Assembly: GCA_965277075.1 (NCBI GenBank)
Contig: OZ255707.1
Span: 2,914,001-2,978,000 of the forward strand
Source of the DNA: Lustribacter sp965277075
GTDB lineage: Bacteria > Vulcanimicrobiota > Vulcanimicrobiia > Vulcanimicrobiales > Vulcanimicrobiaceae
DNA: 64,000 nt
Direction: 5' to 3'
Shown: one piece after another, positions 49,066 to 57,598 of the stretch
How positions within the stretch are numbered: position 1 is the first letter of the stretch
How the letters are laid out: the number at the start of each line of letters is the position of its first letter
Made by a program: the position numbers and the translations under genes
The notes under the pieces: generated by a model
Told to the model about the DNA's origin: nothing
The model's input: only the letters and a program-made list of their open reading frames with translations
The model's database searches: none

Positions 49066-50779
49066 AGAGTTCGTACACCGTGATCGGCGCATCGCGGCCT
49101 TTGATCTTCGCTTCGAGACGGCCGGCGGCCGGCGAACCCGCCCGGCTGTAGGTTGCGTGATCGAGCAGGGTACGCCCGGGCATTGCCGCGCTTTGCAACC
49201 GGTGCGCGAGATTGACCGCGTCACCGATCACCGTGAAGTCTAACCGGCGCGGGCTGCCGATGTGGCCCGCGACGACGTGGCCGGTCGCGAGGCCGACCGT
49301 TAGCGAAAGGCGTTTCCCGTCGGCGTCGATCGTCGCGGCGGCGCGGTGCAGTTCGCGCGCGACGGCAACCGCGCGCATTGCGTCGTCAGCACGGACGCGC
49401 GGCGGCCCGAAGACCGCCATCAAACCGTCGCCGTAAAACTTGTCGAGCAACCCGTCGTACTTGAAGATCGCGCCGACCGCGCTGGCAAAATACGAATTGA
49501 GGATGTCGACGACATCTTCGGCGTCGAGGCGTGACGCGAGTTCGCTGAAACCGCTGATGTCGGCGAACATGATCGTTGCGATCGTCCGTTCGCCGCCGAG
49601 CGTCACGCGCTCAGGTGACTGCAGCAAGGCTTCGACGACGTGCGGCGCGACGTAGCGGCTGAACGCATCGCGAATCGCGAGCCGCTGTTCGACATCGTCG
49701 CGGTGCAACCGTTCGAGCCGGCGCCGCTCGGTCAGATCGGTGATCGCAACGGCGGTACCGTCATCGGCGTCGCCGAGGTCGAGCGGCGCAATACGAACTT
49801 CCAACGTTAGCTCGCCACGCGCCGGATGGTGCCCCGCGACTTCGAACGCACCGGTGCGCGCGACGACATCCGCAATGAGAACTTCCAGCTCGGGAATGAT
49901 CGCTCGCAGGGCGCTGCTCGGCTTCCCGTGGAGCAGGTGCGCGTCGATGCCGAGCGTCGTCGCCGCGGCTTCGTTCACGCCGACGATCCGGCGCTCCGCG
50001 TCGAGCGTGATCACGCCGTCCGTGATCGAGGCAAGAACGCGCGCCTGACGTTCTTCCAGCCGCTCGATCTCGCGTAACCGTGCGCGTTGCTCGGCGAACA
50101 GCCGTGCGTTTTCGATCGCGAGCGCGGCTTGATTGGCGAACGCCATCAACAACTCGTTGTCCCCGCGCGCGAACACGTTTGCCGTCAACTGGCTGTCGAG
50201 ATAAACGACGCCGATACGCCGCTCGCGTATCGTCAACGGCACGCAGATGATCGAGCGTAAGCGCAAGCCGCGCACGGAGTGTTGCGTCGAAAACCGAGGA
50301 TCGCGAAGCGCGTCGGCGGTGAAAATCGGCTCACCCGTTTCGAAGACGGTGCGCACCGCCGTTTGCGAGGGACGCATCTCTTCGCTCTCGAGCGCACCGG
50401 GCTTGAGACCGTAAAATGCGGTAAGTTCGAGTTCTCCCGTACGCTCGCCGGCGATCATCACGAACCCGCGTTGCGCGTTCATCACTTCGACCGCGGTGTC
50501 GAGCACGCGACGTAGCACGACTTCGATCTCGAGTGAGGAGTTGACCGTTTCCGCAACGCGTCCGATCGTCGCCGCGCGCCGCGCTTCGCGGTCGCCGCGT
50601 GCGTCCGCCGCGGCAAGTTGTCCGGCGATTGCCGTCCGATCGAGCGCGATCGCGTCGACGGCCCGCGCGAGATCGTCGATCGCGCATTCGAGGGCCGGAT
50701 CGTCGTGCTGGCGTGCCCGGTCACGCAGCGCGGCGAGTGCCGCCGCCCGCGCATCAATACGTGACTCAGCGGTGCTCAA
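49064..50779 (-). CDS. Class III adenylate/guanylate cyclase with GAF and PAS domains
   Basis: 571 residues, no membrane segment. Helical N-terminus, GAF domain (about 75-225, SLEIEVVLRRVLDTAVEVMNAQRGFVM...), PAS domain (about 238-350, SITDGVITLDAERRIVGVNEAAATTLGI), then the cyclase catalytic domain (about 385-571). The metal Asp residues lie in MFADISGFSELASRL and FYGDGLMAVFG. The preceding Lys (LDKFYGDG) and the Asp in LDFTVIGDAVNLAHRL suggest adenine rather than guanine specificity. Convergent with rpsI and divergent from the flagellar cluster. TTG start at 50779, not certain. Confidence 0.9.
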   Translation of the reverse strand: MSTAESRIDARAAALAALRDRARQHDDPALECAIDDLARAVDAIALDRTAIAGQLAAADARGDREARRAATIGRVAETVNSSLEIEVVLRRVLDTAVEVMNAQRGFVMIAGERTGELELTAFYGLKPGALESEEMRPSQTAVRTVFETGEPIFTADALRDPRFSTQHSVRGLRLRSIICVPLTIRERRIGVVYLDSQLTANVFARGDNELLMAFANQAALAIENARLFAEQRARLREIERLEERQARVLASITDGVITLDAERRIVGVNEAAATTLGIDAHLLHGKPSSALRAIIPELEVLIADVVARTGAFEVAGHHPARGELTLEVRIAPLDLGDADDGTAVAITDLTERRRLERLHRDDVEQRLAIRDAFSRYVAPHVVEALLQSPERVTLGGERTIATIMFADISGFSELASRLDAEDVVDILNSYFASAVGAIFKYDGLLDKFYGDGLMAVFGPPRVRADDAMRAVAVARELHRAAATIDADGKRLSLTVGLATGHVVAGHIGSPRRLDFTVIGDAVNLAHRLQSAAMPGRTLLDHATYSRAGSPAAGRLEAKIKGRDAPITVYEL

Positions 50780-50905
50780 GCGAAACTCGAGAAAAGAGAG
50801 AAGACAGCGGTGGTGGAGGGGTTCCGCTGCCTTCGCATCATTCGACCGAACGGCACAATCGCCGGTTCCTCACCATCGCGCAACAACCCGCTCACATACC
50901 TTGCC

Positions 50906-50911
50906 TAGTAT
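50906..50911 (+). promoter_or_regulatory. -10-like element before the flagellar cluster
   Basis: TAGTAT lies six bases before the first ATG (50918) of the flgB-like gene. No convincing -35 or sigma-28 motif is seen in 50780-50905. If real, the transcript would be leaderless. The rest of this 138-base gap between the cyclase and flagellar genes shows no other feature. Confidence 0.3.
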
Positions 50912-50917
50912 ACCGGC

Positions 50918-51103
50918 ATGGAACTCGACCTTGGAACGTCAACGATTCGTGCGGCCGGCGCGGCGCGAGATGCGCTCGCCCTCACGGGAGGGCGCGCCGA
51001 CGAACGCCGCATGGCGGCGGTCGCACAGCATGCGCTGTTCAGCGAAGCCCTGCTCGGCGCGATCAAAGCACGCGTTGCCGAACTCAAGTCGGTAGCGAAG
51101 TGA
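50918..51103 (+). CDS. Miniature FlgB-like rod protein
   Basis: 61 residues. The C-terminal half ADERRMAAVAQHALFSEALLGAIKARVAELKSV looks like the terminal helix of FlgB (typically ...MAALAENALRYEALTRLLSRKLAMLR...). The conserved N-terminal NxANxxTPGYK part of axial proteins is absent. Position, directly before flgC, supports FlgB ancestry. It overlaps flgC by four bases (GTGA). If functional, the proximal rod must be unusually built. Confidence 0.55.
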   Translation: MELDLGTSTIRAAGAARDALALTGGRADERRMAAVAQHALFSEALLGAIKARVAELKSVAK

Positions 51104-51447
51104 CCGACTTTGCGTTGCTCGATCGAGCGGCGAAGGGGATGTCGGCGGAGCGAACGATGCTCGATCTCGCCGCGCGTAATGTCGCCGCAGCGCAAGCCTC
51201 GCTCCCCGGTCATCCCTACCAACGGCTTGTTGGGTCGCTTATCGAGATTCCGGCCGACGCTGATCCGGGCGACGACGACGAACTCGCGATCGATGCGCCG
51301 CTCCGCGTGACGCGCGAACCCGGCAGCGGCGATCCGGTTACGGAACTCATTGCGGTGCTCGACGCGCAGCGCGCGTACGAAGCGAACGCATCGATGTTCG
51401 ACATCGGCAAACGGCTTGCCGAACGTACCCTGGACGTTGACCGCTGA
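51100..51447 (+). CDS. flgC: Flagellar basal-body rod protein FlgC (short)
   Basis: 115 residues against about 140 in typical FlgC. TDFALLDRAAKGMSAERTMLDLAARNVAAAQAS at the start replaces the NNIANANT pattern; PYQRLVGSLIE is the mid-region; VTELIAVLDAQRAYEANASMFDIGKRLAERTLDV is the canonical C-terminal helix. GTG start overlapping the flgB-like stop; TGATG overlap with fliE. Confidence 0.78.
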   Translation: MTDFALLDRAAKGMSAERTMLDLAARNVAAAQASLPGHPYQRLVGSLIEIPADADPGDDDELAIDAPLRVTREPGSGDPVTELIAVLDAQRAYEANASMFDIGKRLAERTLDVDR

Positions 51448-51710
51448 TGCGCATCGAAGCGCTCGTTCCCGACGTCGCTCCGGGACGGCAACCCCCTTCG
51501 AAACAGAACGCGTTCGCGTCGCTGCTCGACGCCGCCGCTGCGGCGCTCGCCTCCGCCGATCGAGCCGAGGCCGCGTTTGCCGCGCACCGCGGAGGCCTCC
51601 AAGAGATGGTGGTCGAGCGCGCCCGAGCCGATATCACGTTGCAGATCGCGGCAAGCGGCGCGCAGCGCGTCACGCAAAGTCTGCAGACCGTGCTCGGCAT
51701 GCAAATCTGA
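51447..51710 (+). CDS. fliE: Flagellar hook-basal body protein FliE
   Basis: 87 residues. FASLLDAAAAALASADRAEAAFAAHRGGLQEMVVERARADITLQIAASGAQRVTQSLQTVLGMQI follows the FliE pattern of two helices, with the terminal MQI. FliE joins the MS ring/export gate to the rod. ATG start overlaps flgC stop; fliF starts three bases later. Confidence 0.8.
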   Translation: MRIEALVPDVAPGRQPPSKQNAFASLLDAAAAALASADRAEAAFAAHRGGLQEMVVERARADITLQIAASGAQRVTQSLQTVLGMQI

Positions 51711-51713
51711 CCG

Positions 51714-53177
51714 ATGGACGTCCAACGAATGCTGGCGCGCTTCACTGCGCTGTCGCTGCGCGTGCGTTTCGGCGCCATGGCAATCGTATCGCTGACGATC
51801 GCAGGCAGCGCGATTGCGCTGACCGCGACCCGCGACGTACGCGTCGCGCTGTTCGCGACGCCTCTCTATAGCGACCAAATCAACGAGGTGCAAACGCGTC
51901 TCGCCGCTTGGCGCGTTCCTTACGCGCCGCTCGCCGATAACGTTCGCGTCGATCCACGAACGCGCGCTGATCTCTTGCTGCGGCTCGCGCTCGCCGGCGT
52001 TCCGCATCGGCATCTGACGACATCGGACGAAGCGTTCGCACACGTCGGCGCGTTGACGCCGCAAAGCGTGCTCGACGTGCAGACGCGTGATGCGCTCGCT
52101 GCCGATCTCGCACAGGGTTTGCGCGGTCTCGCCGGTGTCGCGGACGCGCAAGTGATCGTCGCGCCGGCCGGCGGAGGTGTTTACGCCGACGAACCGGCCC
52201 GCGATGCCTCGGCGAGCGTGCGCATAACGCTCGCGCCCGGTGCGCGTCTGGCAGCCACGACGATCGCCGGCATTCGCGCGTTCGTCGCAGGCGGCGTGCC
52301 GGGCCTCGATCCCGACCGCGTCACCGTTCTCGACGATCGCGGCGCGGCCGACGACGCTGAACCCGACGACGCGAGCGCACAAGCGTCGCTGCAGACAGCG
52401 CTCGATACCGCATTCGGCGCCGGCACGACGATCGTGCGCGTGCACCGCGAGACGCTCGGCGAACGCCGCGAAGACCACGATGTAAAGCGAACGCCGCTCG
52501 CCGGAACTCTCGAGCGCTCCGCCGGTGACGAACGCTACGCAAGCGACAAGAAGAAGTATGCGAAACAAACGGTGGTCGAAGAACACGGCAACGAGACGCA
52601 CGACGTCGTGCGCGTGGCGAATGCCGACGCGACCGCGCGGCTTTCCGTCGCCGTCTTCGTCGACGGCGCGAAATTGTTCGATCTCGACAAGATTCGCGCG
52701 CTCGCTGCCGCGACGACCGGCGTCGACGAGCGGCGCGGCGATACGCTGCAAGTCCAAGCTGTGCGGTTCGCTGCGTCGGCGAACGCACCGCCGCTGCGCG
52801 GCATCGACGCCTGGGCAATTGCCGGTTTGATCGGCGGAATCGCGCCGCAATTGGTGCTCGCCGGCGGATTGATCGTGCTCGTCGCGCTGGGCTCGCGACC
52901 GGTCTATGCGCTCGTAGTGCGAGCCGTCGAGGCGGCCGGTGCCCGCGAGGCCGCGCGCGGCACGGCCGGATTGCCGCCCTCGCGCGTTCGCGGCGCGCTG
53001 GCGGGCGAGCCGCCGCACGTCGCCGCCGCGGTGATCTCGGCATTGCCCGCCGCGACCGCGACCGCCGTCCTCGAACTCTATCCGCCCGAAGAGCGCGCGC
53101 AAATCGTGCGCCGGCTTTCCCGCGCCGCCGTCGATCTGGTCCCGCACCCCGAGGAGTTGCTGCGTGCCCGCGGCTGA
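51714..53177 (+). CDS. fliF: MS-ring protein FliF with C-terminal FliG-like segment
   Basis: 487 residues. First membrane helix about 20-40; ring-building regions follow with ATPLYSDQINEVQTRLAAW and LTPQSVLDVQTRDALAADLAQGL (YscJ/FliF fold); second helix about 367-393. Usually a short FliG-binding tail follows. Here residues 425-472 read like a FliG armadillo unit: LAGEPPHVAAAVISALPAATATAVLELYPPEERAQIVRRLSRA. No separate fliG lies between it and fliH. Natural FliF-FliG fusion with loss of the torque-generating FliG C-domain is my reading. GTG of fliH overlaps by 14 bases. Confidence 0.85.
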   Translation: MDVQRMLARFTALSLRVRFGAMAIVSLTIAGSAIALTATRDVRVALFATPLYSDQINEVQTRLAAWRVPYAPLADNVRVDPRTRADLLLRLALAGVPHRHLTTSDEAFAHVGALTPQSVLDVQTRDALAADLAQGLRGLAGVADAQVIVAPAGGGVYADEPARDASASVRITLAPGARLAATTIAGIRAFVAGGVPGLDPDRVTVLDDRGAADDAEPDDASAQASLQTALDTAFGAGTTIVRVHRETLGERREDHDVKRTPLAGTLERSAGDERYASDKKKYAKQTVVEEHGNETHDVVRVANADATARLSVAVFVDGAKLFDLDKIRALAAATTGVDERRGDTLQVQAVRFAASANAPPLRGIDAWAIAGLIGGIAPQLVLAGGLIVLVALGSRPVYALVVRAVEAAGAREAARGTAGLPPSRVRGALAGEPPHVAAAVISALPAATATAVLELYPPEERAQIVRRLSRAAVDLVPHPEELLRARG

Positions 53178-53664
53178 GCGGTTCGTTCCGCTCGCGGTCT
53201 GGTTGGGCCGCCTCGTGGAGGGCGACGGCGCGTCCGAAGGGCCTCCGTCGGCTGTGCTCGAGCCGGCGGCCGACGCACCGATCGGGTTCCCCGCGCCGAC
53301 CGACGCCGACCGCGCGCTGCGCGACGTGCTTCGCGACTGCCGGCTTTTTCGCGCGCGCCTTGCCGACGCGCTCGACGCGGCGACGATACGCGTCGTGCGC
53401 GAGTTCGCCTACGCCGTCCTCGGCCGCGAACTCCACGCTGCCTCCGCCGACCTCGCCGTCCTCGCGGCACGCATCATCAGCGAACATCCCGCGGCGACGC
53501 CGCTGGTCGTGCGTCACGCGCCGGGCGACCACCTCGACGTCGCCTTTCCCATGGTTGCCGATCCCGCGCTGGAAACGGGCGACCTGATCGTCGGGTTTGC
53601 CGAGGGCGACGTCGACGCGCGATTCGGCGTTCGGATCGACGTCGCGCTCGAGGCTTGGTCGTGA
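53164..53664 (+). CDS. fliH: FliH-like stator of the export ATPase
   Basis: 166 residues. FRARLADALDAATIRVVREFAYAVLGRELHAASADLAVLAARIISEHPAATPLVVRHAPGDH ... GDLIVGFAEGDVDARFGVRIDVALEAWS has the FliH/SctL C-terminal fold; the long N-terminal coil of usual FliH is short. Placement before fliI supports it. Overlaps both neighbours. Confidence 0.68.
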   Translation: MPAAERFVPLAVWLGRLVEGDGASEGPPSAVLEPAADAPIGFPAPTDADRALRDVLRDCRLFRARLADALDAATIRVVREFAYAVLGRELHAASADLAVLAARIISEHPAATPLVVRHAPGDHLDVAFPMVADPALETGDLIVGFAEGDVDARFGVRIDVALEAWS

Positions 53665-54926
53665 TCGGGCGCGCCGGTGGAACGGTGACCGGCATCGACG
53701 CGCGGGTGCTTTCCGCAACGTTGCTCGGAGCGACCGCCGGCGACGCCGCCGCCGTCCGAACAGCGTCCGGCGCACGGATTCCGGCGCGCGTCGTCGCGGT
53801 CGAACGCGGACGCACGTTGTTGGCGCCGCTCGTCGACACCGATGGCGCCGGCGTGGGTGATCGCGTCGTCCTCGACGCGCTGGCGCTCACCGCGCTCGTC
53901 GGTACGCCGCTGCTGGGCCGGGCGGTCGCGTCGACCGGAGCGGCCCTTGACGGCCGGCCCGATCCCGCCGGGCTGCGCGCGCCGCTCCGTTCGCGGATCA
54001 CCGCACCCGGCGAACGCGCTGCGATCATCGAGCCGTTCTGGACCGGCGTCCGCGCGATCGACGGTCCGCTTGCCTTTGGCCGCGGCGCGCGCGTCGGGAT
54101 TTTCGGCAGTGCGGGAGCCGGGAAATCGACCCTGCTCGAAGCGATCGTCGGCGGGAGCTGCGCGGATGCGACGGTCGTCGCACTCGTCGGCGAACGCGGT
54201 CGCGAGGCCGAGCGTTGGCTGCGTTGCATCGGTCCTCGCACGACGGTCATTTGCGCGACGAGCGATACCAACCCGGCTGAACGGCTGCGCGCGGCCGACC
54301 TCGCATTCGCGCAGGCCGAAGCGCTGCGTGCTCGCGGTCTGCACGTGCTGCTCGTCCTCGACAGTCTCGCGCGCGTTGCCGGCGCGGCACGCGACGTCGC
54401 GCTCGCGGCGGGCGAGCCGGCCGGTCGCGGAGGCTACCCGCCGTCGGTCGTCGGGCGGCAAGCGAGGCTCCTGGAACGCGCCGGCGCGACCGCCGCCGGC
54501 AGCGTGACGCTCGTCGCAACCGTGCTCGCCGAAGGACCGGTCGACGGCGACCCGATCGCCGATGCGGCGCGCGCCGCCCTCGACGGGCATATTCTGCTGG
54601 CCGCTCGTCTCGCCGCAGCCGGGTGGTTTCCCGCGATCGACATTTGTGCGAGCGCGAGCCGCACGTTCGCCGACGTTGCGTCGGTCCGGCATCGACGGGG
54701 CGCAGCGTTGCTGCGGGGCGCCATCGCTGCACTCGATGCGAGCCGCGACGCGCGGGCCCTCGGCCTCGACGCGGCAGCCGGTGATCCGCTTTTGGCGCGA
54801 GCGCTCGCCGCGGAGCCGCGGATCGCCGCGTTCCTCCGGCAGCATTCCGATCCCGCACCGGCCGACGAAACCCTCATGCTCCTCGACGAAATCGCCGATA
54901 GTCTCGACGATGGATATCTTCGCTGA
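53661..54926 (+). CDS. fliI: Flagellar/type III export ATPase FliI
   Basis: 421 residues. Walker A GIFGSAGAGKSTLLEAI, VVALVGERGREAERW, Walker B region HVLLVLDSLARVAGAARDVALAAGE, GGYPPSVVGRQARLLERAG, and EGPVDGDPIADAARAALDGHILL. Slightly shorter than usual (about 440) but the catalytic core is complete. GTG start over the fliH stop; transglycosylase gene starts 17 bases before its end. Confidence 0.92.
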   Translation: MIGRAGGTVTGIDARVLSATLLGATAGDAAAVRTASGARIPARVVAVERGRTLLAPLVDTDGAGVGDRVVLDALALTALVGTPLLGRAVASTGAALDGRPDPAGLRAPLRSRITAPGERAAIIEPFWTGVRAIDGPLAFGRGARVGIFGSAGAGKSTLLEAIVGGSCADATVVALVGERGREAERWLRCIGPRTTVICATSDTNPAERLRAADLAFAQAEALRARGLHVLLVLDSLARVAGAARDVALAAGEPAGRGGYPPSVVGRQARLLERAGATAAGSVTLVATVLAEGPVDGDPIADAARAALDGHILLAARLAAAGWFPAIDICASASRTFADVASVRHRRGAALLRGAIAALDASRDARALGLDAAAGDPLLARALAAEPRIAAFLRQHSDPAPADETLMLLDEIADSLDDGYLR

Positions 54927-55479
54927 TATCGCGGCGACGCAGTCGCGCATCGCCGAGATCACCGGCGTCCCCGCGCCGGCAGCCGCAACGCCGGCGGTAC
55001 CGTTCAATGCGGTCCTCTCGCAAGCGCTGCAGCCGCAAACCGTGCCGGGTCCCGTCACCGAGAACCTCAGCGCGCCGGCGCCCGTCGCGCCCGAACAGAT
55101 CGACGCCCTCGTGCAACAAAACGCGCAGATCTGGCAAGTCGATCCGGCGCTGATCAAATCGGTGATCGCGAACGAGTCGTCGTTCGATGCAAACGCAACG
55201 TCCCCGGTCGGCGCGCAGGGCCTCATGCAGTTGATGCCCGAGACCGCGGCCACGCTCGGGGTGCGTAATCCCTACGATCCCTCGCAAAACGTCGCCGGCG
55301 GCACGCGTTACTTGCGCTCGCTGCTCGATCGCTTCAACGGCGACACGCGGCTCGCGGTCGCAGCATACAACGCCGGCCCGGGTGCGGTCGAAAAATACGG
55401 TGACGTTCCGCCGTATGCCGAAACGCGCAACTACGTTCAAAACGTCCTCGGCTCACTCGACCGTTATCGCGCCCCATAA
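54910..55479 (+). CDS. Lytic transglycosylase (SLT domain), no signal peptide
   Basis: 189 residues. The N-terminal 60 (MDIFADIAATQSRIAEITG ... Pro/Ala linker) lacks a Sec signal. The SLT domain follows: WQVDPALIKSVIANESSFDANATSPVGAQGLMQLMPETA with catalytic Glu89, NVAGGTRYLRSLLDRF, LAVAAYNAGPGAVEKYGDVPPYAETRNYV. In a flagellar operon it would open peptidoglycan for the rod; lack of a signal peptide suggests export through the type III apparatus itself. Confidence 0.87.
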   Translation: MDIFADIAATQSRIAEITGVPAPAAATPAVPFNAVLSQALQPQTVPGPVTENLSAPAPVAPEQIDALVQQNAQIWQVDPALIKSVIANESSFDANATSPVGAQGLMQLMPETAATLGVRNPYDPSQNVAGGTRYLRSLLDRFNGDTRLAVAAYNAGPGAVEKYGDVPPYAETRNYVQNVLGSLDRYRAP

Positions 55480-57028
55480 GCGCTTCGCCGCACTGCTCGT
55501 CGCCGGAGCGTTGCTGTGCGCACCGGCGCGTGCCGCGCGCCGCGCCGCCGCGCCCGTCTCGGTCGAAGCGATTTTTCGCGCCTACGAGCGTGCGACGCAT
55601 TCGGTAGATCTGGCCGTCGTCGAAACGAGCGGCACCATTGCGGGCGAGGGTCTCTCGGGCACGTTCCACAGCTGGCGACGCGGCGATAACGAACGCGTCG
55701 ACGAACAACTGGGACCGCGCACGGAAACGACGTTGCGCCGCGGCACGCGCATCTGGGTACGCAACGCGAACGGCAACGTACGGGAACTGCATGGAACGCT
55801 CTTACGCCGCGCCGTAACGGCGGAGTTCATCGATTCGGGGGCGTTTCTCCATGCGCCCGAGCGTGCACGGTTTGTGGGCTACGGCGTCATCGCGAAGAGA
55901 CGCTGCTGGCGCGTCGAGGTGAACGCCGCCGGCGGCGAGCCGGAAACGATTTGGATCGATCGCGGGACCGGTTTGCCGCTGCGCACGGAATACGTCGACG
56001 GCGACGGGCCGACGTTCGTCGATCTTTCGGATTGGCGGGACGTCGGTGGGCAAACGATTGCGTTCCGCTCGTTGACGACCGACGGCGCGCATGCGTTCGA
56101 TCTGCTCGAACAGACGACGGTCGTGCGCATCGATGCGCCGATCGACGACGATCGCTTCACGCCGCTCGTTGCACGGCGGTTGGTCGCGGACGACGTGCAA
56201 ACCGTCCCGCTCGTGCAACTCGGATCGCATATCGGCTGCACGGTGATGCTCGGCGGCTCGGCGTATCTCTTTCTCCTCGACACCGGTGCGCAGAACGTGC
56301 TGCTCGATTCGCATGTCGCGCAGCGGCTGCGCATCGAAGAATCCGGCGCGCTGGAAGTCCGCGGCGCGGTGCGCACCGGCGGCTTGCATCTCGCACGGTT
56401 GCCCAGCCTCGCGATCGGATCGGCGTCGCTGGACGATCTGGTCGTCTCGACGATCGAGCTGACGCCGGCGTTCGGCGGCGCTGCGATCGACGGTATCCTC
56501 GGCTATCCGTTTTTCGCGTCGGGTCTCGTGCAGCTGGATTTTGGCGGCGGCGTCATGCGCTTCGGGCCGCCGGGTGCGTTCGATCCGCCGGGCGAGCGCA
56601 TCGACCTCGATGTCGATCGCGAGATTCCCGAGGCCAGTGTTCGGCTCGACGGCCGCGTGGACGCCCCGTTCATCATCGATACGGGCAACAGCGGCCAGAT
56701 TCTCTTGTATCGTCCGTTCGTCGACGCCCATCCCGGCATCGTGCCTGCGAACGGATCACGCTCGAACACGTACGGCGTCGGCGGCTCGGACGTAACGTAT
56801 CGCACGCACCTCGACGACGTGCGGATCGGAAGCACGCTGCTACCCCATCCTACGGTCGACGTCGTTCAGGCATCGAGTGGCGCGTTCGCGGACCGCATCG
56901 ACGCGGGAAATATCGGACTCGACGTATTGCGCAATTTCGTCGTGACGTTCGATCTCGGCAACGCGGCGATGTATCTCTTGCCGGCGCGGCCGCTAACGGC
57001 CGGCGGGAAAACGGCAACAACTTCGTAG
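55415..57028 (+). CDS. Exported retropepsin-like aspartic protease with two DTG motifs
   Basis: About 537 residues. A long basic N-region then signal peptide HKRFAALLVAGALLCAPARA, an N-terminal beta-rich domain (about 50-250) of unassigned type, and two aspartyl-protease-like units: FLLDTGAQNVLLD (Asp near 289) with GILGYPFFASG, and FIIDTGNSGQILL (Asp near 422) with GNIGLDVLRNFVV. Start uncertain: ATG 55415 lies inside the transglycosylase gene. A periplasmic protease inside a flagellar cluster is unusual. Confidence 0.78.
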   Translation: MPKRATTFKTSSAHSTVIAPHKRFAALLVAGALLCAPARAARRAAAPVSVEAIFRAYERATHSVDLAVVETSGTIAGEGLSGTFHSWRRGDNERVDEQLGPRTETTLRRGTRIWVRNANGNVRELHGTLLRRAVTAEFIDSGAFLHAPERARFVGYGVIAKRRCWRVEVNAAGGEPETIWIDRGTGLPLRTEYVDGDGPTFVDLSDWRDVGGQTIAFRSLTTDGAHAFDLLEQTTVVRIDAPIDDDRFTPLVARRLVADDVQTVPLVQLGSHIGCTVMLGGSAYLFLLDTGAQNVLLDSHVAQRLRIEESGALEVRGAVRTGGLHLARLPSLAIGSASLDDLVVSTIELTPAFGGAAIDGILGYPFFASGLVQLDFGGGVMRFGPPGAFDPPGERIDLDVDREIPEASVRLDGRVDAPFIIDTGNSGQILLYRPFVDAHPGIVPANGSRSNTYGVGGSDVTYRTHLDDVRIGSTLLPHPTVDVVQASSGAFADRIDAGNIGLDVLRNFVVTFDLGNAAMYLLPARPLTAGGKTATTS

Positions 57029-57076
57029 CCGAACGCTCATGCCTCGGACCTATGCTGGCTGCGGAGGGTTTCCGAC

Positions 57077-57598
57077 ATGACGACCGCTTCCGACGTCGCC
57101 GTTGTAGCGACGCACCTGGCGCAGACCGACCGCCGCGCGCTCTCGCAAGCATGGTATTCGGCGCTGCACGTTGCGCCCGGCGACGCACGCGCCGCGATCC
57201 GCTCGACGCGCGCTCCGAACGCGTCGAGCGCGCGGGTCGGCGAACGCGCCGTCAGCGCCCTCGCGGAATCGGACATGCCGGGCAAAATGCCGGCCGAAGC
57301 GCGAACGTCCCGCGGCGCCGGCGTATCGTCGCCGTTCGTCGAGCGGCGTAACGTTGCCGACGCGAGCACGCGGCGCGTCGAACGCGCCGTTGCCGCGCTG
57401 GCGCGCGCGCCGCGTCGGACGGTGCCGCACACGGTTGCGCTTGCCGGCGGCCGTGTGACGATCGTTATCCGCGGCGACGCGCACGCGACGCGCATCGTGG
57501 CCCTCTGCAGCGAACCGCTGCGTGCGACCGTCGAACGTGCGCTCGCGCATGCCCGCTTCGCACTCGCTTCGCGCGGTGCGTCGGTGAACGCGTCGTGA
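57077..57598 (+). CDS. Unknown protein in the flagellar cluster
   Basis: 173 residues, not recognised. Ala/Arg/Ser-rich low-complexity centre (about 40-105), then a compact end HTVALAGGRVTIVIRGDAHATRIVALCSEPLRATVERALAHARFALASRG. The layout, a disordered N-terminus and small C-terminal beta/alpha end, recalls hook-length/needle-length control proteins (FliK/SctP), whose sequences diverge strongly, but no motif proves this. The next gene starts by TGATG overlap. Confidence 0.5.
   Translation: MTTASDVAVVATHLAQTDRRALSQAWYSALHVAPGDARAAIRSTRAPNASSARVGERAVSALAESDMPGKMPAEARTSRGAGVSSPFVERRNVADASTRRVERAVAALARAPRRTVPHTVALAGGRVTIVIRGDAHATRIVALCSEPLRATVERALAHARFALASRGASVNAS

Noticed and set aside
50780..50917. 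Sigma-28 flagellar promoter
   Set aside because: No TAAA-N15-GCCGATAA-like match found in this gap.
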